From positions 310,001 through 374,000 of the forward strand of contig NZ_JOAX01000005.1 of NCBI RefSeq assembly GCF_000720485.1: DNA of 64,000 nucleotides, read 5' to 3'. The stretch comes from Streptomyces ochraceiscleroticus. Lineage in GTDB: Bacteria; Actinomycetota; Actinomycetes; Streptomycetales; Streptomycetaceae. Position 1 is the first letter of the stretch. The number at the start of each line of letters is the position of its first letter. Under the pieces are notes generated by a model that searched no databases, was not told the DNA's origin, and worked only from the letters and a program-made list of their open reading frames with translations. This document shows positions 17,143 through 25,070 of this stretch, in pieces. Made by a program: the position numbers and the translations under genes.

Positions 17143-17720
17143 GGAGCGGCGCGAGCAACACCGTGACGGAGCCGGCCGCGTCCCGGAGCGGCAGCGAGGC
17201 CGAGCGGCGCCGCTTCCGGCGGGCCGCCGGCCGGTTCCCCACCGGGGTCACCGTGGTCACGGCGCTGGCCGGGGGAGTGCCGCACGGCACGACCGTCAAC
17301 GCCTTCGCCACGGCCTCGGTGGACCCGCTGATGATCCTCGTGACGCTCGGCAACGGCTCCCGGCTCCTCGGCCAGGCCCTGCACAGCAGACGGTTCGCCG
17401 TCACGGTACTGGCCGCGCACCAGGAGGCCGACGCCCGGTGGTTCGCCGACCCGGGCCGCCCGGCCGGCGCGGCGGGCTTCGCCGGGCGCCCGTACCGGCC
17501 CGCCGCGTACGCCGGTTCGCCCGTGCTCACCGAGGGCGTCGCCGCCTTCGACTGCGCGCTGGCCGGCGCCTTCCCGGCAGGCGACCACACCGTACTGGTG
17601 GGCCGCGCCGAGGAGTTCGAGGTGCTCTCGGCGGCCCCGCCGCTGCTCTTCACCGACAGCCGCTTCCACCCCGGCCCCCGGCCGGCATCCGACACCCAAC
17701 CGAGGATCACCACCCCATGA
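17139..17720 (+). CDS. Flavin reductase, partner of the LLM monooxygenase
   Basis: A 193-aa flavin reductase of the HpaC/split-barrel FMN-binding family. The diagnostic run RFPTGVTVVTA (near 28-38), TVNAFATASVDPLMILV and a C-terminal hydrophobic strand pattern are visible. It should supply reduced FMN to the luciferase-like enzyme encoded immediately upstream. I placed the start at the ATG overlapping the upstream TGA; an earlier in-frame GTG at 17133 has no better ribosome site. It is coupled to the malonyltransferase gene by a further ATGA overlap. Confidence 0.9.
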   Translation: MRSGASNTVTEPAASRSGSEAERRRFRRAAGRFPTGVTVVTALAGGVPHGTTVNAFATASVDPLMILVTLGNGSRLLGQALHSRRFAVTVLAAHQEADARWFADPGRPAGAAGFAGRPYRPAAYAGSPVLTEGVAAFDCALAGAFPAGDHTVLVGRAEEFEVLSAAPPLLFTDSRFHPGPRPASDTQPRITTP

Positions 17721-18580
17721 GCTACGTCCTGATGTTTCCCGGCCAGGGGGCGCAGCGCCCCGGCATGGGCGCCGACTGGTTCGACCGCTTCCCCGAACTC
17801 ACCGAGGCGGCCGACGCCGTACTCGGGTACTCCGTCCGCCGCCTGTGCACCGAGGACCCCGACGGGCTGCTCGGCCGTACGGAATACACCCAGCCCGCCG
17901 TCTACACCGTCAACGCGCTCGGCTACCGCGTCCTGCGCGAGGAGCACGGCGTCCCCGATGCCGCGATCGGGCACAGCCTCGGCGAGTACAACGCCCTGGA
18001 AGCGGCCGGGGTGTTCGGCTTCGCCGAGGGGCTGCGGCTGGTCGCGGCCCGGGCGCGCGCGATGTCCGCGGTCACCGGCGGCGGCATGGCGGCGGTGGTC
18101 GGCCTGGACGACGCGGTCCTCCGCCTCGTCCTGCGCCGGGCCGGGCTCACGCGCATCGAGGCCGCCAACTTCAACACCGCGGACCAGACGGTGATCGCGG
18201 GCCCGGCGGCGGACCTGGAGCCGGCCGCCGACGTGGCGCGCGCGGCGGGTGCCCGGATGGTCCGCCGGCTGGACGTCAGCGGGCCCTTCCACACCTCGCA
18301 CATGGCCCCGGCAGCGGACGCGTTCGCGCCGGTACTGAAGGCCGCGACGCTCGCGGCACCCACCATGCCGGTGCTTTCGAACCGGCACGCCGCGCCGTAC
18401 GGCGACGACGGGGCCGAGATCGCCCAGGTACTGCTCGAACAGATCGCGCACCCCGTGCTGTGGCGGCAGACCCTCGAAGGGCTGCTGGCCGAGGGCCGCA
18501 CCGCGTTCCGGGAGGCCGGCGACGGCAGCGTGCTCACCCGCATGCTGCGCGCCGTCCGGCGGGAAAGGGCGGCGGCGTGA
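17717..18580 (+). CDS. Trans-acting malonyl-CoA:ACP acyltransferase
   Basis: A 287-aa discrete acyltransferase of the FabD/trans-AT type. It has the FPGQGAQ N-terminal motif, the nucleophilic serine in GHSLGEY (about 85-91) and the GPFHTSHM histidine motif. It should load malonyl units from CoA onto the carrier of the AT-less KS protein (9805) and perhaps onto the small ACP (21740). The lack of an AT in the PKS protein and the presence of this gene in the same operon make the pairing strong. ATGA and GTGA overlaps couple it to both neighbours. Confidence 0.92.
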   Translation: MSYVLMFPGQGAQRPGMGADWFDRFPELTEAADAVLGYSVRRLCTEDPDGLLGRTEYTQPAVYTVNALGYRVLREEHGVPDAAIGHSLGEYNALEAAGVFGFAEGLRLVAARARAMSAVTGGGMAAVVGLDDAVLRLVLRRAGLTRIEAANFNTADQTVIAGPAADLEPAADVARAAGARMVRRLDVSGPFHTSHMAPAADAFAPVLKAATLAAPTMPVLSNRHAAPYGDDGAEIAQVLLEQIAHPVLWRQTLEGLLAEGRTAFREAGDGSVLTRMLRAVRRERAAA

Positions 18581-19365
18581 ACGGCACGACCGAGGTGAGC
18601 GAGGCGGTGATCAGGCCCCGCCCGGTGGACGACCCCGCGCTGCGGGTCTTTCTGCTGCACCACGCGGCGGGCTCGCATCTCGCCTTCACCGACTGGGCCC
18701 GGCACGTCCCCGACGACTGGGAGGTGTGCCTCTTCGAGGCGCCGGGCCGCGGGCGGACGAGCGACCGCCCCGCCCTGCGCAACGCCCGTGACCTCGCGGA
18801 GTACTTCATCGGCCGGACGCTGGACCTGATGGACCGCCCGTTCGCGCTCTTCGGGCACAGCATGGGCGCCCTCGTGGCGTACGAGGCGGCCGCGCGGCTC
18901 GCCGCGCGCGGGCTGCCGGAGCCGTGCTGGCTCGGGGTCTCGGCCTGCGGCGCGCCGTACGAGGAGCTGCCCGGCGACGGTTTGGCCGGGGAGCCGTTGC
19001 ACCGGATGCCGGGGGACCGGCTCAGGGCGGCGCTGCGGGCGATGGGCGGCATCCCGCCGGCGGTGCTGGACGAGGACGATGTCTGGGCGCTGTTCGAGGA
19101 CCGGGTGCGCGCCGACTTCGCGGTGGTGGAGACCTGGGAGCCGCGGACCGTCTCGGCCGACGTGCGGGTCCCGCTGTCGCTCTTCGGCGGCGAGGACGAC
19201 CGCGTGGTGCCCGTGGAGAGCCTGCTCGACTGGGCGGACGGCGCCGAGGATTTCCTCGGTCAGCATCTTTTCCCGGGCGGCCATTTCTACTTCGAAGGAC
19301 GCGTGGCGGCCGTTGTCGAACGACTGGTCAGGGATATCCGGACAGCGGTTACAGCCGCCGGGTAA
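18577..19365 (+). CDS. Type II thioesterase
   Basis: A 262-aa alpha/beta-hydrolase of the external thioesterase family that removes misprimed acyl groups from NRPS/PKS carriers. The N-terminal LLHHAAGSH, the catalytic GHSMGAL serine (near 96), Asp in GGEDDRVV (near 208) and His in GGHFYF (near 236) complete the triad. The GTG start overlaps the upstream TGA. It is the last gene before a 150-base gap, so it probably closes the first operon. It could also act as the true release enzyme if the terminal reductase-like domain of the 9805 protein is dead, though the family normally edits. Confidence 0.92.
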   Translation: MNGTTEVSEAVIRPRPVDDPALRVFLLHHAAGSHLAFTDWARHVPDDWEVCLFEAPGRGRTSDRPALRNARDLAEYFIGRTLDLMDRPFALFGHSMGALVAYEAAARLAARGLPEPCWLGVSACGAPYEELPGDGLAGEPLHRMPGDRLRAALRAMGGIPPAVLDEDDVWALFEDRVRADFAVVETWEPRTVSADVRVPLSLFGGEDDRVVPVESLLDWADGAEDFLGQHLFPGGHFYFEGRVAAVVERLVRDIRTAVTAAG

Positions 19366-19416
19366 ATACTTTTCAAAATGCCGGACCGGTGTCTTGCGGG
19401 ATTACGGAAAGGTGGC

Positions 19417-19446
19417 TTGACGGGTCATCGAATGCGATGCCATGAT
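19417..19446 (+). promoter_or_regulatory. Candidate promoter of the AfsA-led operon
   Basis: TTGACG (19417-19422) and CATGAT (19441-19446) are 18 bases apart in an unusually AT-rich gap between the thioesterase and the AfsA-like gene. The -10 is weak. A dyad (ATTCCG, 5 bases, CGGAAT) at 19465-19481 lies just downstream and could be an operator over the early transcript. A separate promoter here would let the second half of the cluster be controlled independently. Confidence 0.4.
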
Positions 19447-19464
19447 TCAGAAAGCGAAAGGCGA

Positions 19465-19481
19465 ATTCCGCAGCACGGAAT
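19465..19481. repeat. Inverted repeat ahead of the AfsA-like gene
   Basis: ATTCCG and CGGAAT flank the five bases CAGCA, a perfect 6-bp dyad between the candidate promoter and the AfsA-like start. It does not look like the classical gamma-butyrolactone receptor site. Its role is unknown; an operator is the simplest idea. Confidence 0.3.
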
Positions 19482-19517
19482 CAGTCCGCGATGGAATTGA
19501 TGAAGACCGGGGGAATC

Positions 19518-20600
19518 ATGCAGTTAGCAACCTCGGGGCGACCAGCGGAAGGTGAGCGGGCGCTGCCTGTCCTCGACCGCTGGGCACTCCCCGAATTGTT
19601 TCTGAGCGCCGTACGGAAATTGACCGCCACGGAATACCTCGCGACGGCATGCATTCCGGGAGAGCACCCCTACTACGCCGATCGCGTGCCGGGCCCGGAG
19701 CGGGCCGCGGGGATCGATCCGCTGCTGCTCCTGGAATGCTGCCGGCAGGCCGGGCCGTACGGCGGAAGGGAATTCTCGGGAATCGAGCCCGGCGGGCGCT
19801 TCCTGATCGAATCGCTGGAGCTCGCGCTGCCCGGAATCCGCATGGCGGGCCGGACGCAGGGCGCGGCGGACCTGGCCCTGGCGGTGTCCGCCGAAGGCCG
19901 CCCCGGCACGGCCGCGGCGCGACGGATGTCCTACGCCTTCGACATGACCCTGCCGGCGGGCCGCCTCGGCACGGCGGCGCTGCGCGTCCGGCACGTCTCC
20001 CGCGAGCTCTACGACGGCCTGCGCCCGGCCCGCGCCCGGAAGGCGGTGGCACGCCCGGGAGCACCGGTGCTGCCCTGCACGCCCGTCGCCCCGCACCTCG
20101 TCGGCCGCACCCGGCCGGAGAACGTGGTCCTCGCACGGGTCGCCGTGGAAGGCGGCAGGGCCAGGGCGCTGCTGCGGCTGCCCGCCGACAACCCCGCGCT
20201 GTTCGACGCCGGTTACGACCACGTGCCGGCCATGGCCCTGCTGGAGGCGGCCCGGCAGCTCGCGCTGTGCACCGCCGGCGAGACGTACGGCGCGCTGCCC
20301 GCCCTGACGACGGTCGCCGGGCTCGACCTGCGCTGCCACCGGTTCGTCGAGCCGCACCTCCCGGTCACCGTACGGCTGAGCGCGTACGACACGGCCGAGC
20401 GGCCCGCCGGGCTCGGCACCGCGCTGCCCCAACTCCGCTCGTTCCGGGCGGCGTTCGAGCAGAGCGGTGCGACCGTGGCCGAGGGGCGGCTCCACCTCAC
20501 CACCGCGGGACCGGAGGCACGGACCCGCCGCGCGGAGAGCCGCCGGCCGGTCGCCCTGGCGGTCGTCCCCGCCACCGGCGCCGCAGGGCAGCCGTCATGA
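19518..20600 (+). CDS. AfsA-type double-hotdog protein, TTA-containing
   Basis: A 360-aa member of the A-factor biosynthesis hotdog family, with two related halves (about 20-165 and 190-330). AfsA enzymes join a beta-ketoacyl group from a thioester to dihydroxyacetone phosphate, the first step to gamma-butyrolactone or furan signals, and AfsA-like domains also make terminal butenolides on some assembly lines. I chose the ATG at 19518 because GGGGGA lies four bases upstream; in-frame ATGs at 19491 and 19500 have no ribosome site. Codon 3 is TTA (19524-19526), the rare leucine codon read by the bldA tRNA, so translation should be tied to development. I noticed no other in-frame TTA in the cluster. 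The context with KSIII, ACP and KSII suggests it receives a beta-ketoacyl-ACP made by its neighbours. Confidence 0.82.
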   Translation: MQLATSGRPAEGERALPVLDRWALPELFLSAVRKLTATEYLATACIPGEHPYYADRVPGPERAAGIDPLLLLECCRQAGPYGGREFSGIEPGGRFLIESLELALPGIRMAGRTQGAADLALAVSAEGRPGTAAARRMSYAFDMTLPAGRLGTAALRVRHVSRELYDGLRPARARKAVARPGAPVLPCTPVAPHLVGRTRPENVVLARVAVEGGRARALLRLPADNPALFDAGYDHVPAMALLEAARQLALCTAGETYGALPALTTVAGLDLRCHRFVEPHLPVTVRLSAYDTAERPAGLGTALPQLRSFRAAFEQSGATVAEGRLHLTTAGPEARTRRAESRRPVALAVVPATGAAGQPS

Positions 20601-21673
20601 CGGCCGCCACGCACCGCGCCGCGGTCCTCTGCGGCCTGGGCGGCGCCCTGCCCGCCACCGCCGTACCGAACAGCGCGCTGGCCGCGGAGCTGGACACCAC
20701 CGACGAGTGGATCCGTACGCGTACCGGCATCCGGCAGCGCTTCGTCATCGCGCCCGGCGAGGCCACCTCCGACCTGGCCGTGGCGGCCGGGCGCCGGGCC
20801 CTGGAGTCCGCGCGCAGGACCGCGCACGGAGACCGGGAAACCCGAGGCGGCGGACCCGGCAAGGACGCAGCGCCCGACGTGGACCTCGTCGTCCTCGCCA
20901 CCAGCACCCCCGACCACCCCTGCCCGGCCACCGCACCCGCGGTCGCCCGGCGGCTCGGCCTGACCGGCGTCGCGGCCTTCGACATCGGCGCGGTCTGCAC
21001 GGGCTTCGTCTACGCGCTGGCCACCGCCGCCTCAATGATCACCGCGGGCGCCGCGCGCCGCGCGCTCGTCATCGGCGCCGACACCTTCTCCACCATCCTC
21101 GACCCCGCCGACCGCACCACCCGCGCCATCTTCGGCGACGGCGCCGGAGCGGTGGTGCTGCGCGCGGGCGACCAGGCCGAGCCGGGCGCGCTGCTCGGCT
21201 TCGACCTGGGCAGCGACGGCGCGGGCGAGGAGCTGATCACCGTACCGGCGGGCGGCTCCCGGCAGCGCTCGACGGCCACGCCCCCGCCCGAGCGGGACCG
21301 GTACTTCACCATGCAGGGCCGGGCCGTCTTCAACGAGGCCGTCCTCAGCATGAGCAAGTCCGCCGAGACCCTGCTCGCCCGGATCGGCTGGCGCGGCGCT
21401 GACCTGGACCGGGTCGTCGCCCACCAGGCCAACGTCCGCATCCTGCGGGCCGTCGCCGACCAGCTCGGCCTCCCCGAGGACCGCCTCGTCATCAACCTGG
21501 TCCGCGTCGGCAACACCGTCGCCGGCTCGATCCCGCTCGCCCTCGCCGACGCCGCCGCCGACGGCACCCTGCGCCCCGGCGACAAGGTGCTGCTCACCGG
21601 CTTCGGCGGCGGCCTGACCTGGGGCTCGGCGGCCCTGCGCTGGCCGTCTCCGTACGTCGAACCGGTCGCCTGA
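20597..21673 (+). CDS. KAS III (FabH-like) ketosynthase
   Basis: A 358-aa beta-ketoacyl-ACP synthase III homologue. The complete catalytic triad is visible: Cys in DIGAVCTGF (near 134), His in AHQANVRIL (near 276) and Asn in RVGNTVAGSIPLAL (near 306). It condenses an acyl-CoA starter with malonyl-ACP to give a beta-ketoacyl-ACP. The family hallmark TDEWIRTRTGI is near residues 35-45. An arginine- and glycine-rich insert (about 72-90) is unlike housekeeping FabH. The ATG overlaps the AfsA-like stop, so this protein and the AfsA homologue are probably made together and may hand substrate to one another. Confidence 0.92.
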   Translation: MTAATHRAAVLCGLGGALPATAVPNSALAAELDTTDEWIRTRTGIRQRFVIAPGEATSDLAVAAGRRALESARRTAHGDRETRGGGPGKDAAPDVDLVVLATSTPDHPCPATAPAVARRLGLTGVAAFDIGAVCTGFVYALATAASMITAGAARRALVIGADTFSTILDPADRTTRAIFGDGAGAVVLRAGDQAEPGALLGFDLGSDGAGEELITVPAGGSRQRSTATPPPERDRYFTMQGRAVFNEAVLSMSKSAETLLARIGWRGADLDRVVAHQANVRILRAVADQLGLPEDRLVINLVRVGNTVAGSIPLALADAAADGTLRPGDKVLLTGFGGGLTWGSAALRWPSPYVEPVA

Positions 21674-21739
21674 CGCGCCTCCTGACGCGAGCCCCGAACG
21701 ATCTCTGAACGCTCTCTCTCGACACGACAAGGAACTCCC

Positions 21740-21994
21740 ATGCCCACCCTCGCCCCTGCCGACATCAAGACCCGCCTCGTCACGCTGCTGAGCGAGAAGT
21801 TCGGGCTGCCCGAGGACGAGATCCTCGCCGGCGCGACCTTCGACGAGCTGGACATCGACTCGCTCATCCTCGTCGAACTCGGCCTGCTCGTCCGCAAGGA
21901 GCTGGGCATCGTCCTGGCCGAAGGCGACCTGAAGTCCTCCTTCCGCATCGACGACGCCGTCGCGGTCGTCGCCGAGAAGGGCGGCCTGGCATGA
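21740..21994 (+). CDS. Acyl carrier protein
   Basis: An 84-aa discrete ACP. The phosphopantetheine-bearing serine lies in LDIDSLILVEL (near 39), with a TFDEL lead-in. An AAGGAA ribosome site precedes the ATG after a 66-base gap from the KSIII gene. It is the natural substrate carrier for the KSIII, KSII and AfsA-like proteins around it, and may be charged by the malonyltransferase at 17717. It is distinct from housekeeping AcpP, which would sit beside fabD/fabH/fabF only in the fatty-acid operon. Confidence 0.93.
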   Translation: MPTLAPADIKTRLVTLLSEKFGLPEDEILAGATFDELDIDSLILVELGLLVRKELGIVLAEGDLKSSFRIDDAVAVVAEKGGLA

Positions 21995-23217
21995 GCGCAG
22001 GCCGGGAGGTCGCGATCAGCGGCATCGGCCTCGTCACCCCGGCGGGCATCGGCGTCGAGACCAACTGGGAGCGCGTCCGCGCGGGCAGCTCAGCCGCGGC
22101 CCGCGACCCCGAACTCGCCGGTCTGACCGTCGACTTCTCCTGCCGCGTACCGGACTTCGACGCGAACGCGCTGCTCGGCCGGCGCACCGCCTGGCGCTTG
22201 GACCGCTTCGTCCAGCTCGCGCTGGTCGCCGCCCGGCAGGCCGTCGCGGACGCCGGACACGACCCGGCGACCTGGGACGGGACACGCGTCGGCGTTGTGC
22301 TGGGCAACTCCCTCGGCGGGACCGCCACCTTCGAGTCCCAGCACCGCACGTACTACGACGGCGCGCCCGACGAGGTGTCCGCGCTGATGATCCCCATGGG
22401 GATGGTCAACATGGTCGCCGGGTACGTCGCCATCGATCAGCGCGTCCACGGGCCCAGTCTGGTCACCGCGACCGCCTGCGCCTCCGGCGCCGCGGCCCTC
22501 GGCACCGCCCGCGCCTGGCTCGCCGCCGACGTGTGCGACATCGTCCTCGCGGGCGGCACGGAGTCGGCGATCACCCCGGCGACGCTCACCGGCCTCTCCC
22601 GCATGGGCGCCCTCTCCACCCGGCGCGACGAACCGGCCGCCGCTTCCCGCCCGTTCGCCGCCGACCGGGACGGCTTCGTCGCCGCCGAGGGCGCCGCGGT
22701 CCTCGTCCTGGAACGCGCCGCTGACCTGCGGGCCCGCGGTGCGCGCGGCTACGCCCGGCTCGCCGGATACGGCGCCTCCTCGGACGCCCACCACGCCACG
22801 GCACCCGACCCGGAGGGCAGGGGCGTGACCCGCGCGCTGCGTACGGCACTGCGGGACGCGGGCGTGGCGCCCGACGACGTCGGCCACGTCAACGCGCACG
22901 GCACCTCCACGCCCATGAACGACCTCACCGAGGCCCGTGCGCTGCACCGCGTCCTCGGCACCCGCCCCGCCGTGACCTCCACCAAGGGCGTCACCGGGCA
23001 CACGCTCGCCGCCGCGGGCGCCGTCGAGGCCGCCTACACGGCTCTCGCGCTGCGCGACGGCATCGTACCGCCCACCGTCAACGTCACCACGCTGGACCCG
23101 GAAATCGAGATCGACGTGGTGACCGGCGCGGCCCGCACCACACCGCTCGACGTGGCCGTCAGCACCTCGCTCGGCTTCGGCGGCCACAACGCGGCACTCG
23201 TACTGACCGCCGCATGA
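21991..23217 (+). CDS. KAS II (FabF-like) ketosynthase
   Basis: A 408-aa beta-ketoacyl-ACP synthase of the FabF type. The Cys-His-His triad is intact: TACASGAAALG (Cys near 163), NAHGTSTPMND (His near 303) and TGHTLAAAG (His near 337). It extends an acyl-ACP with malonyl-ACP by two carbons. No chain-length-factor partner and no ketoreductase, dehydratase or enoylreductase lies beside it. Only one or two rounds with limited reduction are therefore likely, unless housekeeping enzymes assist. The ATG overlaps the ACP stop. Confidence 0.92.
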   Translation: MSAGREVAISGIGLVTPAGIGVETNWERVRAGSSAAARDPELAGLTVDFSCRVPDFDANALLGRRTAWRLDRFVQLALVAARQAVADAGHDPATWDGTRVGVVLGNSLGGTATFESQHRTYYDGAPDEVSALMIPMGMVNMVAGYVAIDQRVHGPSLVTATACASGAAALGTARAWLAADVCDIVLAGGTESAITPATLTGLSRMGALSTRRDEPAAASRPFAADRDGFVAAEGAAVLVLERAADLRARGARGYARLAGYGASSDAHHATAPDPEGRGVTRALRTALRDAGVAPDDVGHVNAHGTSTPMNDLTEARALHRVLGTRPAVTSTKGVTGHTLAAAGAVEAAYTALALRDGIVPPTVNVTTLDPEIEIDVVTGAARTTPLDVAVSTSLGFGGHNAALVLTAA

Positions 23218-23273
23218 CCCGCGGCACACCGCCGCACGCGAGGAAACGCCACACAACAGGGGGAACAGCAACG

Positions 23274-24989
23274 ATGGACGACGAAGCGGAACAGGCCGGT
23301 GTGCGCACCGTCGCCGTGGTCGGTCTCGGCACGGCGGGCGCGGCCCTGGCCCGGCGCTGCGCCGACGCGGGCCTGCGGACGATCGGCGTGACGGAAGACG
23401 CGGCGGACGCCGACCGCGCCCGGCGGGAACTGGCCGGCACCGGCACGGAGGTGACCTGCGCCCTCGACACCGTCGCCGCGGCCGACGTGGTCATCGAGGC
23501 GGTACCGGAACGGGCCGCGGCCAAGCGCGCGGTGCTGGCGGCCGTCGCTGCCCACCGCGCCCCCGGCACGCCGGTGCTCACCACGGCCCTGACCCTGACC
23601 GCCGCCGAACTGGCCGCGGCGAGCGGCGGCCCCGGTCTGCAGGCCCTCCGCTTCGTACGGGCCGACCGGCTCACCGCGGTCGAGCTGGCCCGCGCGCCCG
23701 GCACCCCCGAGCGGCACACGGCAGTCGTCCTCGCACTGCTGCACCGCCTCGGGCTGAGGGCGCATCAGGTACCGGACCTGCCGGGTTCGATCGCCCCCGT
23801 GCTGCTCTTCGCGCTGCTCAACCAGGCCGCGTGGATGCACGAGGAGGGCCACGCGAGCGCGGCCGCGCTGGACACCGCCGTACGGCTGGGCTGCGGCTGG
23901 CCCGACGGCCCACTGCGCACACTCGACGCGATCGGCCTGGACACGGCACTGGACGTCCTCGACGGCCTGCACGGACGCCTGGGGCCCCGCTTCGAACCGC
24001 CGCCCGGTATGCGGAAGTTGGTCGCTCAGGGCGCGCTGGGGGCGAAGACGGGGCGGGGGTATGCGTGCGGGAATATCACCGCCACACCCGCGCCCACCAT
24101 CACCTCCGCCCCCATCCCCGGCATCGGCCCGGTCGTCGTCATCGGCTCCGGCACGATGGCCACCGGCATCGGCGAGGTCTTCCTGCGCGGCGGGTACCGC
24201 ACCGTGCTGCTGGCCCGTACGCCGGAGAAGGCGGCAGCGGCGGACGAGGCCGTCCGGTTCGGCCTGGAGCGCACCGCGGCGAGCGGGCCCGACCCGGCCG
24301 AGGCGATGACCCGCTGGACGGCCACCGCCGACCGGAGCGCGCTCGGCCGCGCGGGGCTCGTGATCGAGGCCGTCGTCGAGGACCCGGCCGTCAAGCGCGA
24401 CCTCTTCGCCGAGCTGGGCGCGGTCTGCGCGCCCGGCACACTGCTCGCCACCACCACCTCCAGCCTGCCGGTGGGGGAGTGCGGCACGGCGAGCGGCCGC
24501 CCCGCCGATGTCGTCGGCCTGCACTTCTTCAACCCGGCCCCGGCGATGCCCCTGGTGGAACTGGTCCGCGCCGCGGGCACCGGCGAGCCCGCGCTCGCCA
24601 CCGCCCGGCGCATCGTCACGGGGCTCGGCAAGACGCCCGTCGAGTGCGCCGACCGCACCGGCTTCCTCGTCAACGCGCTCCTCTTCCCCTACCTCAACGA
24701 CGCGTTGGGGCTGCTGGAGGACGGCGCGGTCGGGCCGGCCCTGCTCGACGCCGCGGTGAAGTCGGTCGGCGGCCAACCGATCGGCCCCACCCGGCTGCTG
24801 GACACGGTCGGCGCGGACGTCGCGCTCACCGTGGCCCGGCGGCTGTACGAGCAGTACGGCAGACGGCCGGAGTTCGCGCCCGCGCCCCTGCTGGAGCGGC
24901 TGGTCGACGGCGGCTTCCTGGGCCGCAAGAGCGCGGGCCGGGGCCTACGCGCCTACCTCACGGAGGCGGCGGCCACGGTGGCGGCCTGA
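23274..24989 (+). CDS. 3-Hydroxyacyl-CoA dehydrogenase, two fused copies (first copy degenerate)
   Basis: A 571-aa protein of the FadB2-like type with two 3-hydroxyacyl-CoA dehydrogenase units. The second unit (about 280-565) looks active: Rossmann motif VVIGSGTMATGIGEVF and the catalytic GLHFFNPAPAMPLVEL histidine and asparagine. The first unit (about 10-270) keeps a VVGLGTAGAA nucleotide loop, but the HFFNP motif is replaced by RFVRADRLTAVEL, so it is probably structural. In family members both copies are normally complete. It should interconvert 3-keto and 3-hydroxyacyl thioesters, giving the neighbouring KS/ACP set its only obvious ketoreduction. I prefer the ATG at 23274 (GGGGGA upstream) over the ATG at 23214 that overlaps the KSII stop. 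Confidence 0.85.
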   Translation: MDDEAEQAGVRTVAVVGLGTAGAALARRCADAGLRTIGVTEDAADADRARRELAGTGTEVTCALDTVAAADVVIEAVPERAAAKRAVLAAVAAHRAPGTPVLTTALTLTAAELAAASGGPGLQALRFVRADRLTAVELARAPGTPERHTAVVLALLHRLGLRAHQVPDLPGSIAPVLLFALLNQAAWMHEEGHASAAALDTAVRLGCGWPDGPLRTLDAIGLDTALDVLDGLHGRLGPRFEPPPGMRKLVAQGALGAKTGRGYACGNITATPAPTITSAPIPGIGPVVVIGSGTMATGIGEVFLRGGYRTVLLARTPEKAAAADEAVRFGLERTAASGPDPAEAMTRWTATADRSALGRAGLVIEAVVEDPAVKRDLFAELGAVCAPGTLLATTTSSLPVGECGTASGRPADVVGLHFFNPAPAMPLVELVRAAGTGEPALATARRIVTGLGKTPVECADRTGFLVNALLFPYLNDALGLLEDGAVGPALLDAAVKSVGGQPIGPTRLLDTVGADVALTVARRLYEQYGRRPEFAPAPLLERLVDGGFLGRKSAGRGLRAYLTEAAATVAA

Positions 24990-25070
24990 CGCGGCGAACG
25001 AACGGGGGGACGGGCGAGCAATCGCAGAACGACGCAAGGCCGGGCGCACCCGGCCGGGAAGACACGGCTC

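Noticed and set aside
19417..19517. Gamma-butyrolactone autoregulatory element in front of the AfsA-like gene
   Set aside because: The only dyad (ATTCCG...CGGAAT) does not resemble the known receptor-site consensus, and no receptor gene is nearby.
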